DNA from: Seonamhaeicola algicola
GTDB taxonomy: Bacteria; Bacteroidota; Bacteroidia; Flavobacteriales; Flavobacteriaceae
NCBI RefSeq assembly: GCF_007997385.1
Contig: NZ_VOSC01000025.1
Span: 124,292 to 188,291, forward strand
Length of the DNA stretch: 64,000 nt
Direction of reading: 5' to 3'
The notes below the pieces were generated by a model. The model was not told the DNA's origin and made no database searches. It saw nothing but the letters and a program-made list of their open reading frames with translations. The translations under genes and the position numbers were made by a program. This document shows positions 42,333-51,749 of the stretch, one piece after another (positions within the stretch are counted from its first letter, which is position 1; every line of letters starts with the position of its first letter).

Positions 42333-43478
42333 TTACATAGGAAGTTCAGGAATCATGGTTCTGCCTTTATTAGATTTTAAGCTCTCTAAAAAGGCAATTA
42401 GGGCAGTAATTTCTGTTTTTTCTAAGTGTAGTTTTTTTAGAATTGGAGATGTAGTTGGTATTAAAGAGTCTCTACCAACACCTAAATATTTTTTTTGTAT
42501 TGGTGCTGGGTTACCAAGGTTGTAGTATTCAATAATATCTAAAAGGCTAGGGAAGTTGCCGTGGTGCATCCAAGGGCCAGTTCTTGATATTTCTCTTAAG
42601 GTTGGTGTTTTAAATTTTCCAATATCTTCCATGTTGTTTGTTACATGGTATCTGCCAAAATCTTCATCTTTTGTTCCAAAAAGGGTTTGCCCATCATTAT
42701 GGAAATTGTTGTCACTAAAATAAGGTGTGTTATGGCAGTTTATACAACGTGCTTTGGTTCTAAATAGGTGTAAACCTAGTACTTCTTGGTTTGTAAGTTT
42801 AGTAGAGTCGCCTTCAACAAATTTATCAAAGTTACTTTTGTAGCTGTTAACAGTTCTTTCAAAAGTAGCTATAGCATATTGTATGCGTTTTAAAGATACA
42901 GAATCGTTTCCAAAAGCAGCTTTAAAAAGTGGTTTGTAGCCTTCAATGTTAGCAATTTTATCAACAGCTATATTTAGCTTCTCATTCATTTCTAAAGGGT
43001 CTGCAACAGGAAATCTTGCTTGGTCTTCAAGGCTGCTTGCACGCCCATCCCAAAACAAGGTATGTGCAAAAGCACTATTTAAAATAGTCATAGAGTTTCT
43101 TTTGCCTGTTTGCCTATCATGACCAAAGGAGCGGGTAGAATTATCTGTCCATGCTAGTTCTGGGTTATGGCAAGAAGCACAAGCAATTTGCCCGCTTACA
43201 GATAGTCTTGGGTCAAAAAATAGGGTTTTACCAAGTTTGGCTTTTTCAGCTGAATACGGATTGTATTCTGGGTGTGTTACTTTTGGTAATGCGCCAATAT
43301 CTTTAAAGGTAGTTTTATCTATTAGGCTATCTAAATTTGGTGTTGGCCATTTACTTGTGTTGCCGCTAGAGTAAACTTTTTTTAAATAAGAAATATCAGT
43401 GTACTGTTCTGTGGTTTTTTGTTTGCATGAAAAACATAATACAGCAAATAAAAAGATAGTTGTTAGGGATTTTTTCAT
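42333..43478 (-). CDS. Di-haem cytochrome c peroxidase / MauG-family lipoprotein
   Basis: A 381-residue lipoprotein (lipobox LCFSC, Cys18) with two c-type haem sites: CASCH (Cys100-Cys103-His104) and CINCH (Cys245-Cys248-His249). The CCP-family segments NPYSAEKAKLGKTLFFDPRLS and SMTILNSAFAHTLFWDGR are present, and the conserved TPTLREISRTGPWMHHG is near the end. It could detoxify peroxide or, as in the MauG/MbnH branch, oxidise a protein partner. It sits 4 bases behind a lipoprotein in a SusCD operon, so a role in processing the imported substrate or its binding protein is plausible but inferred. Confidence 0.95.
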   Translation of the reverse strand: MKKSLTTIFLFAVLCFSCKQKTTEQYTDISYLKKVYSSGNTSKWPTPNLDSLIDKTTFKDIGALPKVTHPEYNPYSAEKAKLGKTLFFDPRLSVSGQIACASCHNPELAWTDNSTRSFGHDRQTGKRNSMTILNSAFAHTLFWDGRASSLEDQARFPVADPLEMNEKLNIAVDKIANIEGYKPLFKAAFGNDSVSLKRIQYAIATFERTVNSYKSNFDKFVEGDSTKLTNQEVLGLHLFRTKARCINCHNTPYFSDNNFHNDGQTLFGTKDEDFGRYHVTNNMEDIGKFKTPTLREISRTGPWMHHGNFPSLLDIIEYYNLGNPAPIQKKYLGVGRDSLIPTTSPILKKLHLEKTEITALIAFLESLKSNKGRTMIPELPM

Positions 43479-43482
43479 TTTC

Positions 43483-44964
43483 TTATAAATCGTAATCAGT
43501 TATACAATTGTTGTTGGTTAATGGTTCAGGGTCTGTGTAAGAGTTGTTGTTATATATTCTATATTCAGAGCTTACAGTACCTCCAAAAAGGACATCGTTG
43601 GTAGCGTTTAGAGTAAAGACTATTTCAAACAAGCCATCTTCAATTTCTTCATAAGTGCCTTCGCCAGAAATTGCAATGCTGTAACTTGTGCCGCTGCTAC
43701 TAGAAATAGTTATAAATTGAGGTGTTATAATTACGTTGCCCTTGGTGTTGCTGTTTCCGTTTTCAGGGAAAAACTCAATAGCATCTTGTACATTAAAACC
43801 TGGAGAATTTGCTGATGAAATAGATTCGCCATTAAACCATCTTTTAAAATTAAAAGCGTTTGTGGTAGCCGTTGGGTTAATAGTTGCATTAAAACCTATT
43901 TTAAAAGCATGATGGTAAATATCATCATCAGTATTTGGTGTGCCATTATCATTAAAAAGCACTGCATTTTCATCATTTTCATCTACAACCACCGGATAGG
44001 TAAAAGCAAAAAAGCCTTGCCAATCACAAACACCATCATTGTTAGAGTCGTTCCAGTGTTCGCCGTAAGTTCTGTGAAATTGATCAGATGCATTGTAGAA
44101 ATTTGATGCAGTGTTAACGCTTACGTCTCTATTAGTTTTTATTGGTTTTACAATTTGAAGGGTGTTGTTACCAACGGTACTATAAAGTTCGGTATCTTGT
44201 AATGTTACAATGGTTTGATAATATACATTATCATTATCTATGCTTTCATTTAATGTAATGGTATAGTTTATAAAGGTTCTATCTTCTGCCATTTCATTTA
44301 AAGTAAGCGTGTAATCAAAACCGTTTAAAAATTCAAACATGTTAAGGTTTTCAACTTCAGAAGGAATAAAACCGTTTGGAAAATTTACTTTGAAATTAAT
44401 TTCTTCACCAGCATTACCAGCTATTTCAATACGGTTTTTAGGAAATGTGTAGGTTGTATTAGGCGCTTCTAAATTAACTGTAAAAACATCGTTTTTATAA
44501 GTGTTGTTAAGGTTGCCTATGGCTATTGAAGGGTTTGAGGCGCTTTCTAATTTTAAAGTAATATTTTGAGTGTTTTCCCAACGTTCATTAAAATTTATAT
44601 AAATAGTATCAGTAAGTTGTGTGTTTTCAAAAGAAACTTGGTTAATTGGTGCTACGCTAAATAAGTTGCTATTAGCGTTGGTTGAAATACTATAGTTTAC
44701 TGTTACAGTTTCGTTTAGTGTTTTAGATGAAAGTGTTACAGGAATTTTTAATGTTTTTAATACATTATTTGTGAATGATTCTTTGGGTAAAAGGCCACTA
44801 TTTATAAGCGGATTTACCAATGGTTCATTATTTGAGTTTGCTAAAAAGTTAAACCTTACAAACGTTGTGTTTTCAGTAATATTTGTATCATCATCATTTG
44901 AGCACCCCAATACTAATGCTAATAATATTAGTGCTAAAAATGGTATTTTTTTAGTATGATTCAT
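43483..44964 (-). CDS. Lipoprotein of unknown function in SusCD locus 2
   Basis: A 493-residue lipoprotein (lipobox LVLGC, Cys21, followed by SNDDD, a typical surface-export signal for flavobacterial lipoproteins). Residues 40-290 are beta-rich and may contain Calx-beta/Ig-like domains (TLKIPVTLSSKTLNETVTVNYSI, in parts). The C-terminal half has an acidic Asn/Asp-rich loop and a final beta domain (ISGEGTYEEIEDGLFEIVFTL). It overlaps the end of the SusD-like gene by 14 bases, so translation is coupled. Position after SusD suggests a SusE/F-like accessory binding protein. Confidence 0.85.
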   Translation of the reverse strand: MNHTKKIPFLALILLALVLGCSNDDDTNITENTTFVRFNFLANSNNEPLVNPLINSGLLPKESFTNNVLKTLKIPVTLSSKTLNETVTVNYSISTNANSNLFSVAPINQVSFENTQLTDTIYINFNERWENTQNITLKLESASNPSIAIGNLNNTYKNDVFTVNLEAPNTTYTFPKNRIEIAGNAGEEINFKVNFPNGFIPSEVENLNMFEFLNGFDYTLTLNEMAEDRTFINYTITLNESIDNDNVYYQTIVTLQDTELYSTVGNNTLQIVKPIKTNRDVSVNTASNFYNASDQFHRTYGEHWNDSNNDGVCDWQGFFAFTYPVVVDENDENAVLFNDNGTPNTDDDIYHHAFKIGFNATINPTATTNAFNFKRWFNGESISSANSPGFNVQDAIEFFPENGNSNTKGNVIITPQFITISSSSGTSYSIAISGEGTYEEIEDGLFEIVFTLNATNDVLFGGTVSSEYRIYNNNSYTDPEPLTNNNCITDYDL

Positions 44965-46429
44965 TTTGTTGTAAGTTTGAGTTAAGGTTGATATTGTCTT
45001 GCGGAATTGGTAAAATATATTTTGCAGACGGATAGTTTAAATTACATGTGTTTGATATACAATCATTGTTTCTAACAACATCTTTATGCCATCTGGCTAA
45101 ATCAAAAAACAAGTGTCCTTCAAAACAAAATTCTTTTCGGCGTTCTTGTAAAAGGTGGTCTTCTAAATTATTGTTGGTGGTTAGTAACTCTATATTAGCA
45201 CGCTGTTTAATAACATTAATGTCGTTTTTTGCGTCATCTAAATTGTTAAGGTTTAATGAAGCTTCGGCACGTACTAAATACATTTCGCTTAATCTTAAAA
45301 CAGGGTATCCTGGGTTATCTTGAAATTTTTTAGTGAAATAATACGGTGCATCTTCAAAATCATTAATAACAAATGTTGGTAAGTGTTGCTCTAAGAATAG
45401 ATTTTTTCTAATATCAGATTCATCAAAAAGCGCCATCAAATCGGTAGAGGCAACGTATTTTTCATAATCTGAATTAGAGAAAAAACCAAAGTGTTGTGCT
45501 AATGAACCACCAATGGTGTCTTCTTCATCTCTAGGAATAGAAAACTCTAAAAGTATCTCGCTAATAGCATTATTGGGGTCTTCCCATTCGGTTATATAAT
45601 TATCAGTTGATGTAAGGTTTACACCAGCGCTGTTAATAACGTTGTTTGCAGCGTTATAAGCGCTATCCCAATTGTTAGTGGTTAAATAAATTCTGGCTAA
45701 AAGTGCTTCAGTATTTATTTTATTAAAAAACGAATAGTTAACACCAGCTAAGGCCGAATTATTAGTATATAAATCTAAAGCGTTTGTAATATCATCAATA
45801 ATATAATTGTAGGTGTTTTTAGCAGTTTCGCGTTTAGGATATGCTATACCATTGCTTAAAGTTGAGGTGTTGTAAACAATACCTGGATGACTAGCATCTG
45901 TTGTAAAGGTATAGTTTTGAGAATATAGTAATGCTAAAATATAGTGTGTAAACCCTCTAATAGTTAAGCATTCGGCGGTAATTTGGTTTTTTTCTTCGGG
46001 TGTAGTATTGGGTAAAGCATCAACATATTCCAATATTAAATTAGCCTGATTTATAATGTCATAGCTTTCATTGTAAAACGAATCAAAATTACTTTCAATG
46101 GCTAAATCTTCAAACGCATAAACGTTTTCAATATTTATAGGGGTTGTTATTTTACCAGCATTACTACCTGTAATTATTGGTGAAAACGTTAGGTTACCTC
46201 CTTGTAAATCGGCATATACAGCAAAGCGTTCACCTCTTACATGCGCTTCTAAGCTAACATAAGCGCCATTGAGAGCTTCTAAAACACCCTGTTTGGTACT
46301 TAGCTGTTGTGTTATTGAGGTTTGAGACCCAGGTTCTTGTTCTAAAAAATCACTGCAACCAAACACTAAAACAACAAGTAAAAGTGCTTTGTAAGGTGCG
46401 TTTTTAATAGTTTTTATTGTGTTTTTCAT
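44951..46429 (-). CDS. SusD/RagB-type lipoprotein (locus 2)
   Basis: A 492-residue surface substrate-binding lipoprotein. The longest frame (from 46570) overlaps the susC-like gene, so the start at 46429 is chosen; it gives lipobox LVFGC followed by SDFLEQEPGS. The SusD helices (ECLTIRGFTHYILALLYSQNY) and the C-terminal signature (LRLSEMYLVRAEASLNLNN; RRKEFCFEGHLFFDLARWHKD) are present. It is 4 bases behind SusC and overlaps the next gene by 14 bases. Confidence 0.95.
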   Translation of the reverse strand: MKNTIKTIKNAPYKALLLVVLVFGCSDFLEQEPGSQTSITQQLSTKQGVLEALNGAYVSLEAHVRGERFAVYADLQGGNLTFSPIITGSNAGKITTPINIENVYAFEDLAIESNFDSFYNESYDIINQANLILEYVDALPNTTPEEKNQITAECLTIRGFTHYILALLYSQNYTFTTDASHPGIVYNTSTLSNGIAYPKRETAKNTYNYIIDDITNALDLYTNNSALAGVNYSFFNKINTEALLARIYLTTNNWDSAYNAANNVINSAGVNLTSTDNYITEWEDPNNAISEILLEFSIPRDEEDTIGGSLAQHFGFFSNSDYEKYVASTDLMALFDESDIRKNLFLEQHLPTFVINDFEDAPYYFTKKFQDNPGYPVLRLSEMYLVRAEASLNLNNLDDAKNDINVIKQRANIELLTTNNNLEDHLLQERRKEFCFEGHLFFDLARWHKDVVRNNDCISNTCNLNYPSAKYILPIPQDNINLNSNLQQNESY

Positions 46430-46433
46430 GTTT

Positions 46434-49400
46434 TTAAAATTTTCCGTTAATACCAAATGAAATGGTTCTGGCTTGTGGGTAAGTAAACCTAAATTCTCTA
46501 ATACCGTTTCTGTTACTTGGGCTTTTGTCTTTATACCAATACGCAACATTTGATACATCAATAAATGCACTTAGGGTTTTTAAAAAGGGAATGCTGTTAT
46601 GCGGAAAACGGTAACGTAAATTAATATTGTTAATTTTTAAGTATGTAGCGTCATATAAATGCTTACTTAAATTTGAAAGAGGCGGATTATTACTGGTTAC
46701 AACAGGTTGAAGTGCAACATCACCTTGTTGGCGCCAATAATCATATGCGTTAACAGATAAGTTTCTGTTTGATGTTATATTGTATTTTGAAATAAGCTCA
46801 TCTTGTGCTAAATAATCGCCACCAATTTGAAATGAAGCTCTCACCGAAAAATCAATACTATTGTTAATAGAAATAGTGTTACTAAAACCACCAAAAGCAT
46901 CTGGTTGGCTATCGCCAATTGGTACCCAATCATCAGCATCAAATAATGAGTTGTAGGTAGCTGCATCATATATTTGGCCGTCTTTTTCAAGTAAATCTCT
47001 ACCAGTTGCGGGGTCTATACCAACCCAGTTAATACCCCAAATAGTTGATGTGCTATGGCCAATTTTTTGAGCCAAAGCACGCTCAGAAGTAGAAAAGGCA
47101 TCGCCTAAACCTACAAGATCTGTTACTTCGCTATTTAAGGTTGAAATATTAAAAGAAGTTGACCATTTAAATTTTTCAGAATTTATCCATTTTACACGTG
47201 TTGAAACTTCTAAACCTTTATTATACATACTAGCAGCATTTAGTTGAACTGAAGTATACCCGGTTTCCGAAGGAATGTTTCTGCTTGTAATTAAGTCTGT
47301 TATGTCATCATGATAATATTCTACAGATAAGTTTACAGTATTAAAAACATTAAAATCTATGCCAGCGTTAAACTTGGTGTTTTTTTCCCAGCTTAAGTTG
47401 CCGTTTGGAGCTGTTGATGGTGTTGCATAAGGCGTACCATTATACCCAAAATCAAAGATGTTATAAAGCCCTTTTGAGCGGTATGAGCCAATTCTAGAGT
47501 TTCCGGTTGTACCGTAACTTAGTTTTAGTTTTAAAAAGTTTATCCAACTACTATTACTTAAAAAGTTTTCGTTACTGGCAATCCAGCTAATACCAGCACC
47601 ACCATTGTAAGCTATATTAGTATCATCACCAAAAACCGAACTTTCGTCTCTTCTAAAGTTTCCTAAAAAAAAGTAGCGTTTTTTATAGTTGTAATTTATT
47701 TGAGAAAAATATGAAACTCTAGAGTTGTAACTAATATCATCTTTAAAGCTTTGGCTGTCAAAAGTTTCGTCAGATGGTGTGCTTGGGTTGTCATCTCTTA
47801 TGGCATTAGAAATTGGGTTTACCACATTTGGTTTTGTAAAACCACGACCACTTGTGTAATTAAAATCTACTTTATCTTCAGCTAGCTCAATACCTAAAAT
47901 ACCGTCAATGTTGTGGTGTTCATTTATTTGTTTGTTAAATGAAGCTTGCCCCTGCCAGTTCCATTTTGTAGTATTTCTTTCGTTTAGTAAACGCATACCC
48001 CAATTAGGGTAGGTTATGCCGTTAAGTGTAAAAGTTCCACTAAACCTTCCGCTTTCATTAGCACCAGAAAAATAACGGTCTTGGTCTTTGTTTGAATATG
48101 ATAAACCAAACAATGATGATACTTTAATAGCGCTTGATATTTGATAAGCAGCTCTTAAACTTCCTAACATACTGTATGTATTAGCTACATTTTTATTTTG
48201 CTCAATAGCTGCTAGTGGGTTGCCTAAACCCAGTACGCCAACATTGGCATATGAGCCATCTTCATTATATGGAGACAGTGTAGGAACAAAGGCGTAACTG
48301 TAATAAATGTTTGGAGCATCTTTTTTTATATAACTAGGGTTTAAAGCTACACTAACATCAAATTTATTTTTTTTGTACCCTAAATTTATACTTCCGTTAA
48401 GTTGCTTAGTATTGTTGCCTAATTGCGGTTCTTCAATATCTTTGTAGCTTATACTTGTTCTATAAGAAAATGTTTCTGTAGCTCCAGAAACGTTAAAGTT
48501 GTAACTTTTAAAAACACCTGTGTTATTTAAAAGGTCAAACCAATTTGTGTTAACGCCATTATAAGGTGTTGGTGTATAGCCTATTGATGTGTTTTTTAGG
48601 TATTCGTTTCTTAATTCATGGTATTGCTCGCCGTTTAAATATTGAATTTGATTAATGGCTGAAGAAATACCTAATTGTGTTGAGAATTCAAATTTAGGGC
48701 TTCCTAATTTTCCTTTTTTTGTAGTAATTATAATAACGCCATTGGCACCATCTGCACCATAAATACTTACTGCGGCAGCATCTTTTAAAACAGATATACT
48801 TTCAATGTTTTCTGGTGATATTTGAGCAAGCGGATTTGATAAGTCTTCAGCGAAACTACCACTACCATCAAAAAAAGAACTATCTATTCCAGATTCTTCA
48901 GTTAATATAATACCATCAATTATAATTAAGGGCTGTGTTGAGGTGCCTAAAACTGCGTTTCCTAAAGGACTTAAACTACCTTGGCCACGAATATTTATTT
49001 TTACCGGTGTACCAACACCTGATGTGTTTTCAACCAAAACACCTGCCATTTGCCCTTCAATCATTTTATCTATACTTTCAACTGCTTGCTCTTTTGGTAT
49101 ATCATTAGCGTTTATTGTAGAAATACTTCCAACTACCTCTTCTTTTAATTTTTCTGTACCGTATGAAGTTGTTATAACTACTTGCTCTAAGTTATCAGCA
49201 TCTTCTTTTAAATAAATAGTGAAATTTGATTGGTTTCCCACCAAAACATCTTGGGTTTTCATACCTAAGTAAGACACTTCAAAAATGGTGTTACTAATAT
49301 CTGCGCCTTTTAGTAAGTATGTAAATTGGCCATCTAAATTGGTAATGGCGCCTTTGGCTGTGCCTTTAATTTTTATGGTGGCGCCTGGTAAGGGAAAGTT

Positions 49401-49799
49401 ATCTGCTGTACTTTTTACAGTGCCTTTTACCAAACGTTCTTGTATTTGCTGAGGTGTAATGGCGTTAGTTTGTGTGTTTTTTGTAGTAAGTAAAACTTGA
49501 TTGTTGTTTATTATAAACGCAATGTTTGTGTTTATAAATAGCGCTTTTAGTGTTTCGGTTAGTGTTTTATTTTCTGTTGAAACACTTATTTTTTTGCTAC
49601 CATCAATTTTTTTTGTGTTATAAATAAAACGGTAGTTGGTTTCTTTTTCAATATACTTTAGTATGTTGCTTAAGGGTTCTTTGTTGTAATTAAGAGTTAG
49701 CTTTTTATTTTGTGAAAACCCGTTTAAGCAACATAAAAAGAGCGTAACGGTTATTAGTTTTTTAATTAAGTGGTTAGGGATAGTTATTGTCATATACAT
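46434..49799 (-). CDS. SusC/RagA TonB-dependent transporter with STN domain (locus 2)
   Basis: An 1,121-residue outer-membrane importer. A signal peptide (ending at GFSQ, about residue 29) leads into an STN domain (about 30-105, LTLNYNKEPLSNILKYIEKETNYRF, in parts), the interaction site for FecR. A carboxypeptidase-like domain follows (about 120-210, VKGTVKSTADNFPLPGATIK). The plug carries the family block SISVLKDAAAVSIYGADGAN, and the barrel ends at SFGINGKF. It lies 7 bases behind fecR. Substrate unknown; the associated peroxidase could hint at a redox-active or metal-bearing ligand. Confidence 0.96.
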   Translation of the reverse strand: MYMTITIPNHLIKKLITVTLFLCCLNGFSQNKKLTLNYNKEPLSNILKYIEKETNYRFIYNTKKIDGSKKISVSTENKTLTETLKALFINTNIAFIINNNQVLLTTKNTQTNAITPQQIQERLVKGTVKSTADNFPLPGATIKIKGTAKGAITNLDGQFTYLLKGADISNTIFEVSYLGMKTQDVLVGNQSNFTIYLKEDADNLEQVVITTSYGTEKLKEEVVGSISTINANDIPKEQAVESIDKMIEGQMAGVLVENTSGVGTPVKINIRGQGSLSPLGNAVLGTSTQPLIIIDGIILTEESGIDSSFFDGSGSFAEDLSNPLAQISPENIESISVLKDAAAVSIYGADGANGVIIITTKKGKLGSPKFEFSTQLGISSAINQIQYLNGEQYHELRNEYLKNTSIGYTPTPYNGVNTNWFDLLNNTGVFKSYNFNVSGATETFSYRTSISYKDIEEPQLGNNTKQLNGSINLGYKKNKFDVSVALNPSYIKKDAPNIYYSYAFVPTLSPYNEDGSYANVGVLGLGNPLAAIEQNKNVANTYSMLGSLRAAYQISSAIKVSSLFGLSYSNKDQDRYFSGANESGRFSGTFTLNGITYPNWGMRLLNERNTTKWNWQGQASFNKQINEHHNIDGILGIELAEDKVDFNYTSGRGFTKPNVVNPISNAIRDDNPSTPSDETFDSQSFKDDISYNSRVSYFSQINYNYKKRYFFLGNFRRDESSVFGDDTNIAYNGGAGISWIASNENFLSNSSWINFLKLKLSYGTTGNSRIGSYRSKGLYNIFDFGYNGTPYATPSTAPNGNLSWEKNTKFNAGIDFNVFNTVNLSVEYYHDDITDLITSRNIPSETGYTSVQLNAASMYNKGLEVSTRVKWINSEKFKWSTSFNISTLNSEVTDLVGLGDAFSTSERALAQKIGHSTSTIWGINWVGIDPATGRDLLEKDGQIYDAATYNSLFDADDWVPIGDSQPDAFGGFSNTISINNSIDFSVRASFQIGGDYLAQDELISKYNITSNRNLSVNAYDYWRQQGDVALQPVVTSNNPPLSNLSKHLYDATYLKINNINLRYRFPHNSIPFLKTLSAFIDVSNVAYWYKDKSPSNRNGIREFRFTYPQARTISFGINGKF

Positions 49800-49806
49800 T
49801 AATGAA

Positions 49807-50928
49807 TTAATGAGGTTGTGTAATTTTTATAGTCTTGTTTTTTATGCTATAGTTAAAAGGGGTGTCAATTTTTAAAAGGTTTAAAATATTGGTAACATCA
49901 TCTTTTACATTTACAGAGCCCGTAAATTGTTGTTGGGCTAATGTTTTGCTATTGTTGGTTATTGTAACGTTATAGGCACGTTCAAGTTTTTTTAGCATTT
50001 CAGGAAACGGCATGTTTTTAAAAATAAGTTCTCCATGGATCCATGAAATGTGGTTGTTTATATCAATGGTATTAAGTTTAAATGTTTTTGTTGTTTTGCT
50101 CCATTTAGCTTGCAGGTTTGGTGCTAAATGCATGGTGTTTTTAGGGTTGTTAGTTTCAGAAACTAATACGGCACCCTCCATGAGTTCGCAGTGAGCAAAA
50201 TCATCGTTGTTATATGTGCTTAGGTTGAATTTTGTACCTAAAACTTCAATGTTTATATTATTTGTTTCTACTATAAATGGGTGTGCTTTATCTTTGGTTA
50301 CTTCAAAAAAAGCCTCACCTGTTAGTGTTACTTTTCTGTTGTTTAATCCGGCAAATTGCACTGGGTATTTAAGTGTGCTTCCAGCGTTTAAGTGAACAAT
50401 AGTACTGTCAGAAAGAACTACTCTAAATGTTTTTCCGTAAGGAACTTTAAGCGTGTTGTATGTTGCATTATTTGTTATGGGTTCTGTATTAGTGTAAACA
50501 ATTTGGTTTGCTTGTTGTTTGCCTAAAACATGTCCTTCTGTATCTGTTATTACTTTGTTTGTAGTGGTGTTTGTAAGTTTTTGGGTATTGCCATTACCAA
50601 GTTCTAGTACCACTTCATTTTCAATAGGGGTGTTGCTGTAGTGGTTTTTAAAATAAAAACTTACTGAAATTAATAACACAACAGCAGCTGCATATTTAAG
50701 TATTGTTTGTGTTGTAAATGTTGGTTTCTTTTTAATTTTTGCTTGTAATTGTTTTAAAGCAATTGTTTTACTAGTTAAGTTTTCGGCAGGCGCCATTGCC
50801 CATGCTTTTTTAAGAGCAATAAATTCTTGCTTATTGTTTTCAGAAGTTTCTATCCAGTTGTAAATTTTTTGGATTTCAGTTTCTGAAGCTTTGTTGTTTA
50901 AGTATTTGTAAATTAACTTTTTATTCAT
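49807..50928 (-). CDS. FecR-type anti-sigma factor (locus 2)
   Basis: A 373-residue inner-membrane regulator. It has a cytoplasmic N-terminus (EIQKIYNWIETSENNKQEFIA), one span (about 77-93, ILKYAAAVVLLISVSFYF), and the FecR domain (TLKVPYGKTFRVVLSDSTIVHLNAGSTLKYP, in parts). The C-terminal STN-like part is FKNMPFPEMLKKLERAYNV. It lies between its sigma gene (141 bases upstream) and susC (7 bases downstream), on the same strand, which is the standard order. Confidence 0.95.
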   Translation of the reverse strand: MNKKLIYKYLNNKASETEIQKIYNWIETSENNKQEFIALKKAWAMAPAENLTSKTIALKQLQAKIKKKPTFTTQTILKYAAAVVLLISVSFYFKNHYSNTPIENEVVLELGNGNTQKLTNTTTNKVITDTEGHVLGKQQANQIVYTNTEPITNNATYNTLKVPYGKTFRVVLSDSTIVHLNAGSTLKYPVQFAGLNNRKVTLTGEAFFEVTKDKAHPFIVETNNINIEVLGTKFNLSTYNNDDFAHCELMEGAVLVSETNNPKNTMHLAPNLQAKWSKTTKTFKLNTIDINNHISWIHGELIFKNMPFPEMLKKLERAYNVTITNNSKTLAQQQFTGSVNVKDDVTNILNLLKIDTPFNYSIKNKTIKITQPH

Positions 50929-51002
50929 GTTAAAAATGCTTAGTTGTATTGGTTTTTATTAGAAGATTAATGTGTTCTTCTAAATGGCATGATATAATAA
51001 GT

Positions 51003-51010
51003 ACCCTTAA
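51003..51010 (-). promoter_or_regulatory. TTAAGGGT octamer upstream of fecR (locus 2)
   Basis: TTAAGGGT on the minus strand, 74 bases before the fecR start, with a second AGGGT 10 bases upstream (51021-51025) and TTATTATATC just downstream. Located between sigma and fecR genes, as expected for an autoregulated ECF promoter. Confidence 0.45.
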
Positions 51011-51069
51011 GGTTGAAGTAACCCTATAAAAAATTTTGATTTTTTTGTAAAACCTGTGTTAAATGAAGT

Positions 51070-51657
51070 TTAAAACAAAGAAGAAAGGTATGAGGCTAAC
51101 TTAACCCTAAGTACTTTTAATGCTGTTGTCATGTGAGATTCAACAGTTTTTATACTAATGCCAAGTTCTTTAGCAATTTCACTGTTTTTTTTATTATCAA
51201 AACGCTTTTTAATAAAAATGGTTTTTGTTTTTTTAGGTAGTTCGTTTAAAGATTTGTCTATAAGTGCTTGTAATTCATTGAGTGATAAAGTGTCAAACTC
51301 CATAGATTTTAAAACCTCTAAATTAATGGTTTGTTCCTTTTTGTTTAAAGTGTGGTTTTTGTATTTTTCTTTCACCTTATTATGCCTAATGGCATTTAAG
51401 CATTTAGATTTAGCATAGGTATACAAATAGGTTTCAATGCCTTTAGGTTTTTTTATGTTTTTGCGGTGTTCCCAAAGGTTTAAAAAGGCTTCTTGCGTAA
51501 TGTTTTTAGCATCACTTTCATCATATATAAACTGAATACAAAAGCCTAAAATATGGCTGTAGTGTTTATTGAAAAAAAACTCAAACGCTTTTTCGTTTCC
51601 TGATTTAAATTGTTTAAATAGGAGTAGTAGTATGTCTTCTTCATTGCCTTTTATCAT
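51070..51657 (-). CDS. ECF RNA polymerase sigma factor (locus 2)
   Basis: A 195-residue FecI-like sigma factor. Region 2 is at about 18-85 (AFEFFFNKHYSHILGF; DAKNITQEAFLNLWEHRKNI) and region 4 at about 135-190 (LNELPKKTKTIFIKKRFDNKKNSEIAKELGISIKTVESHM, in parts). It should drive the downstream fecR-susC-susD genes. Only distantly similar to the locus-1 sigma factor. Confidence 0.96.
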   Translation of the reverse strand: MIKGNEEDILLLLFKQFKSGNEKAFEFFFNKHYSHILGFCIQFIYDESDAKNITQEAFLNLWEHRKNIKKPKGIETYLYTYAKSKCLNAIRHNKVKEKYKNHTLNKKEQTINLEVLKSMEFDTLSLNELQALIDKSLNELPKKTKTIFIKKRFDNKKNSEIAKELGISIKTVESHMTTALKVLRVKLASYLSSLF

Positions 51658-51749
51658 GTATACTTGTTAAAAAAGGCAATAAATGTAAGTAATAAATATT
51701 ATTAAATAATTATTTAACAATCCTTTTACTTCAAAAAAATATTTTTTTG

